DNA from: Hydrogenovibrio kuenenii DSM 12350
GTDB taxonomy: Bacteria > Pseudomonadota > Gammaproteobacteria > Thiomicrospirales > Thiomicrospiraceae
Direction of reading: 5' to 3'
Assembly (NCBI RefSeq): GCF_000526715.1
Contig: NZ_JAGP01000001.1
Location: forward strand, 868,001 to 932,000
DNA length: 64,000 nucleotides
Below the pieces are notes generated by a model. That model saw nothing but the letters and a program-made list of their open reading frames with translations, had not been told where the DNA came from and did no database searches. The translations under genes were made by a program, and so were the position numbers. Below are positions 62,780 to 64,000 of the stretch, piece after piece (positions within the stretch are counted from its first letter, which is position 1; each line of letters starts with the position of its first letter).

Positions 62780-63625
62780 TTAGCCTCCACTAGGTTGAGG
62801 AAAAAGAAATGCGATGGTTTCGCTAATTTCTTGTTCCTCAATCATTAATTCTTTATTGGCATTCTGCCGCATCATTTCGACTTCTTCTGAGTAATAATCT
62901 GCCATTTCGTGCTGAATAATACAAGCTTCACTTAATTGAATTAACGCAACCAGAGCACGTATTTGGTCATCCTCAATATCGCTTAACTGTTTTTTATGTG
63001 ATTGGTAGATGACGTGCCCCATAAACTTTCCTAACTGCCATTTTTTGACTAATAGCAATCCTGCAACATGGCGACAAACTGTATAGCGTTTGTTTTCGAT
63101 GAGTTTATTGTGAAAAGGAGAGGAAAGGGTTTCCATAAAGGCATCATCATAGTCTTTAAATTTGGTTGCCATTAAAATGGCTCCAGAGTTATAAAATAAG
63201 CCTGCTAGATAAGCTTGATCTGGGTTTACATTCATAACATTGGGGCTCAAAAAACTGCACATGGCCGCTGTATTTAAACTTAATTGGTTGATTTCAGCTC
63301 TGGCTCTCCCCAAATATTCCATGCTGTAATAGATTCCCATAACCAGTGACTTGAGACTTTTTAGGCCAATAACATCAACGGCATCACGTATGCTTGAGAC
63401 ATTTGTAGCTCTGTTTTTTGAGAAGACGGGGTAGTTCGCCGTTTTAATAAGTTCTGCGGTTAAATTCATATTTTGTGAAATGAGTTTAACGACTTCACTA
63501 GTTTCAGGCATTTCAAGTTGGGAAAGAAGGCTATTCAACTTAAGGATTTCTTTAGGAATAGCAGAAATCTTATTCATGTCGAAAAGTGTTTGAGCGTGTT
63601 CAATTCGGTGTTTAAGGGGGAGCAT
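62780..63625 (-). CDS. HDOD-domain signalling protein
   Basis: A 281-aa all-helical protein with one HDOD domain (about 20-220): NKISAIPKEILKLNSLL, LISQNMNLTAELIKTANYPVFS, VSSIRDAVDVIGLKSLKSLVMG and YLAGLFYNSGAILMA. HDOD proteins lack the HD metal residues and act in signalling, often with cyclic-di-GMP or motility pathways. The C-terminal 60 residues are acidic. ATG 63625 with AGGA at 6 nt is preferred over 63658. No partner gene is next to it. Confidence 0.87.
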   Translation of the reverse strand: MLPLKHRIEHAQTLFDMNKISAIPKEILKLNSLLSQLEMPETSEVVKLISQNMNLTAELIKTANYPVFSKNRATNVSSIRDAVDVIGLKSLKSLVMGIYYSMEYLGRARAEINQLSLNTAAMCSFLSPNVMNVNPDQAYLAGLFYNSGAILMATKFKDYDDAFMETLSSPFHNKLIENKRYTVCRHVAGLLLVKKWQLGKFMGHVIYQSHKKQLSDIEDDQIRALVALIQLSEACIIQHEMADYYSEEVEMMRQNANKELMIEEQEISETIAFLFPQPSGG

Positions 63626-63853
63626 TATGCATCCTATTTTGCCTGAAAATTTAAACAAAAGCAGTTTAGCTAAGAAGCTATGATTAATCTGGTTTAGGGA
63701 AGAATTTTACCCTTTTTTTGTGTCGCATTGCGTAGGTTTTGTATTGAAAAATGGTGTGGCATTTTATCGTTATTAAAAATCAATTAGTTAGCTGGTAGGC
63801 TAATTTTTTTGTATCAAAATAAGTAAGAGGAAGCTTTATTGAGAATAAAGTTT

Positions 63854-64000
63854 TTATCGGCCCTGTAGACCACCAGAGTGGTAGAGGATAACGTTTGATC
63901 CTGGGGGGAAGCGATCCTGTTTTAGTTCTGAAAGAAATGCATAAATCATTTTTTGTGTATAAATAGGATCAAGTAAAAGATCAAATTTTTTTTCAAACCA
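63854..64000 (-). CDS. 3' end of a PLP-dependent deaminase/D-cysteine desulfhydrase-family gene
   Basis: Only the last 48 codons lie in the window, running off the right edge. The reading contains D-P-I-Y-T-Q-K-M near its beginning and ends Y-H-S-G-G-L-Q-G-R-stop. The H-S/T-G-G-x-x-G end and the preceding Y-T-x-K region are typical of the ACC-deaminase/D-cysteine desulfhydrase group of fold-II PLP enzymes. The active-site lysine lies outside, so substrate cannot be inferred. Confidence 0.75.
   Translation of the reverse strand, partial: WFEKKFDLLLDPIYTQKMIYAFLSELKQDRFPPGSNVILYHSGGLQGR

Noticed and set aside
1-64000. CRISPR arrays, prophage modules, rRNA genes
   Set aside because: No regularly spaced repeats, phage structural genes or rRNA sequences were seen on either strand.

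Overview
The window reads as a chromosomal stretch of a mesophilic, moderately AT-rich gammaproteobacterium. Gene content and order (rpsF-rpsR-DUF2232-rplI-dnaB-alr, gloB-methyltransferase-rnhA / dnaQ, feoA-feoB-feoC, bamD / rluD-pgeF), two c-type cytochromes, a rhodanese and a persulfide-dioxygenase-like protein would suit a sulfur-oxidising Thiomicrospira/Hydrogenovibrio/Thiomicrorhabdus-type bacterium. That genus-level guess is inference; the gammaproteobacterial placement is much firmer.

Layout. 1-9.2 kb: end of argG, pgpA, a rhodanese, a dicarboxylate/glutamate symporter, sucCD, nadE and a GAF-GGDEF-EAL protein. 9.2-16.7 kb: bamD, rluD-pgeF, a KefB-like antiporter, nadC, ampD, a small Cys protein and a flavodoxin. 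16.8-26.2 kb: ribosomal operon rpsF-rpsR-DUF2232-rplI, then dnaB, alr, an ADP-ribose pyrophosphatase, a MATE pump, a YchJ-like protein and a SPOR-domain membrane protein. 26.3-28.4 kb: tRNA-Leu(CAA) and tRNA-Val(GAC), with a 1.93-kb AT-rich insert carrying one HNH-nuclease-like gene and ending in a 48-bp duplication of the tRNA-Val 3' end. 28.6-31 kb: a diguanylate cyclase and a DedA protein. 31-36 kb: a phosphate-starvation lipid-remodelling cluster (btaA plus a GNAT-like partner, a glycosyltransferase, a PlcP-type phosphoesterase) with two good Pho boxes. 36.3-39.9 kb: lpxH followed by a disturbed region: a cytochrome c and a CZB-GGDEF cyclase, each followed by an attC-like site, a broken second copy of lpxH, and an orphan membrane protein. 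39.9-44.6 kb: two cyclophilins, glnS, cysS. 44.7-44.85 kb: a clear orphan small RNA gene. 44.9-58.5 kb: lytic transglycosylases slt and mltD, gloB, a methyltransferase, rnhA, an M23 protein, dnaQ, an FKBP, the persulfide-dioxygenase-like protein, a parvulin and hrpA. 58.6-64 kb: a cold-shock protein, Fur-type feoABC, a lipoprotein cytochrome c, an HDOD protein and the 3' end of a PLP-enzyme gene cut by the window end.

The most striking unexplained signal is a 20-bp motif, AAAATCTRCCAGGCTGGGGT, with 11 copies carrying an exact 9-bp core plus one variant, spread through the window in both orientations. Five copies lie between genes, always just downstream of a gene end. The rest lie inside conserved genes without lengthening the proteins: in four of them the antisense copy reads Pro-Ser-Leu-x-Asp. 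This behaves like a DNA-uptake-sequence type of motif rather than a transposon. Other second-look items are the Pho-controlled BtaA/GNAT pair lacking a BtaB methyltransferase, the integrase-less tRNA mini-island, the cassette-like region inserted beside lpxH, and the sRNA with an exposed UCCUCCUC.
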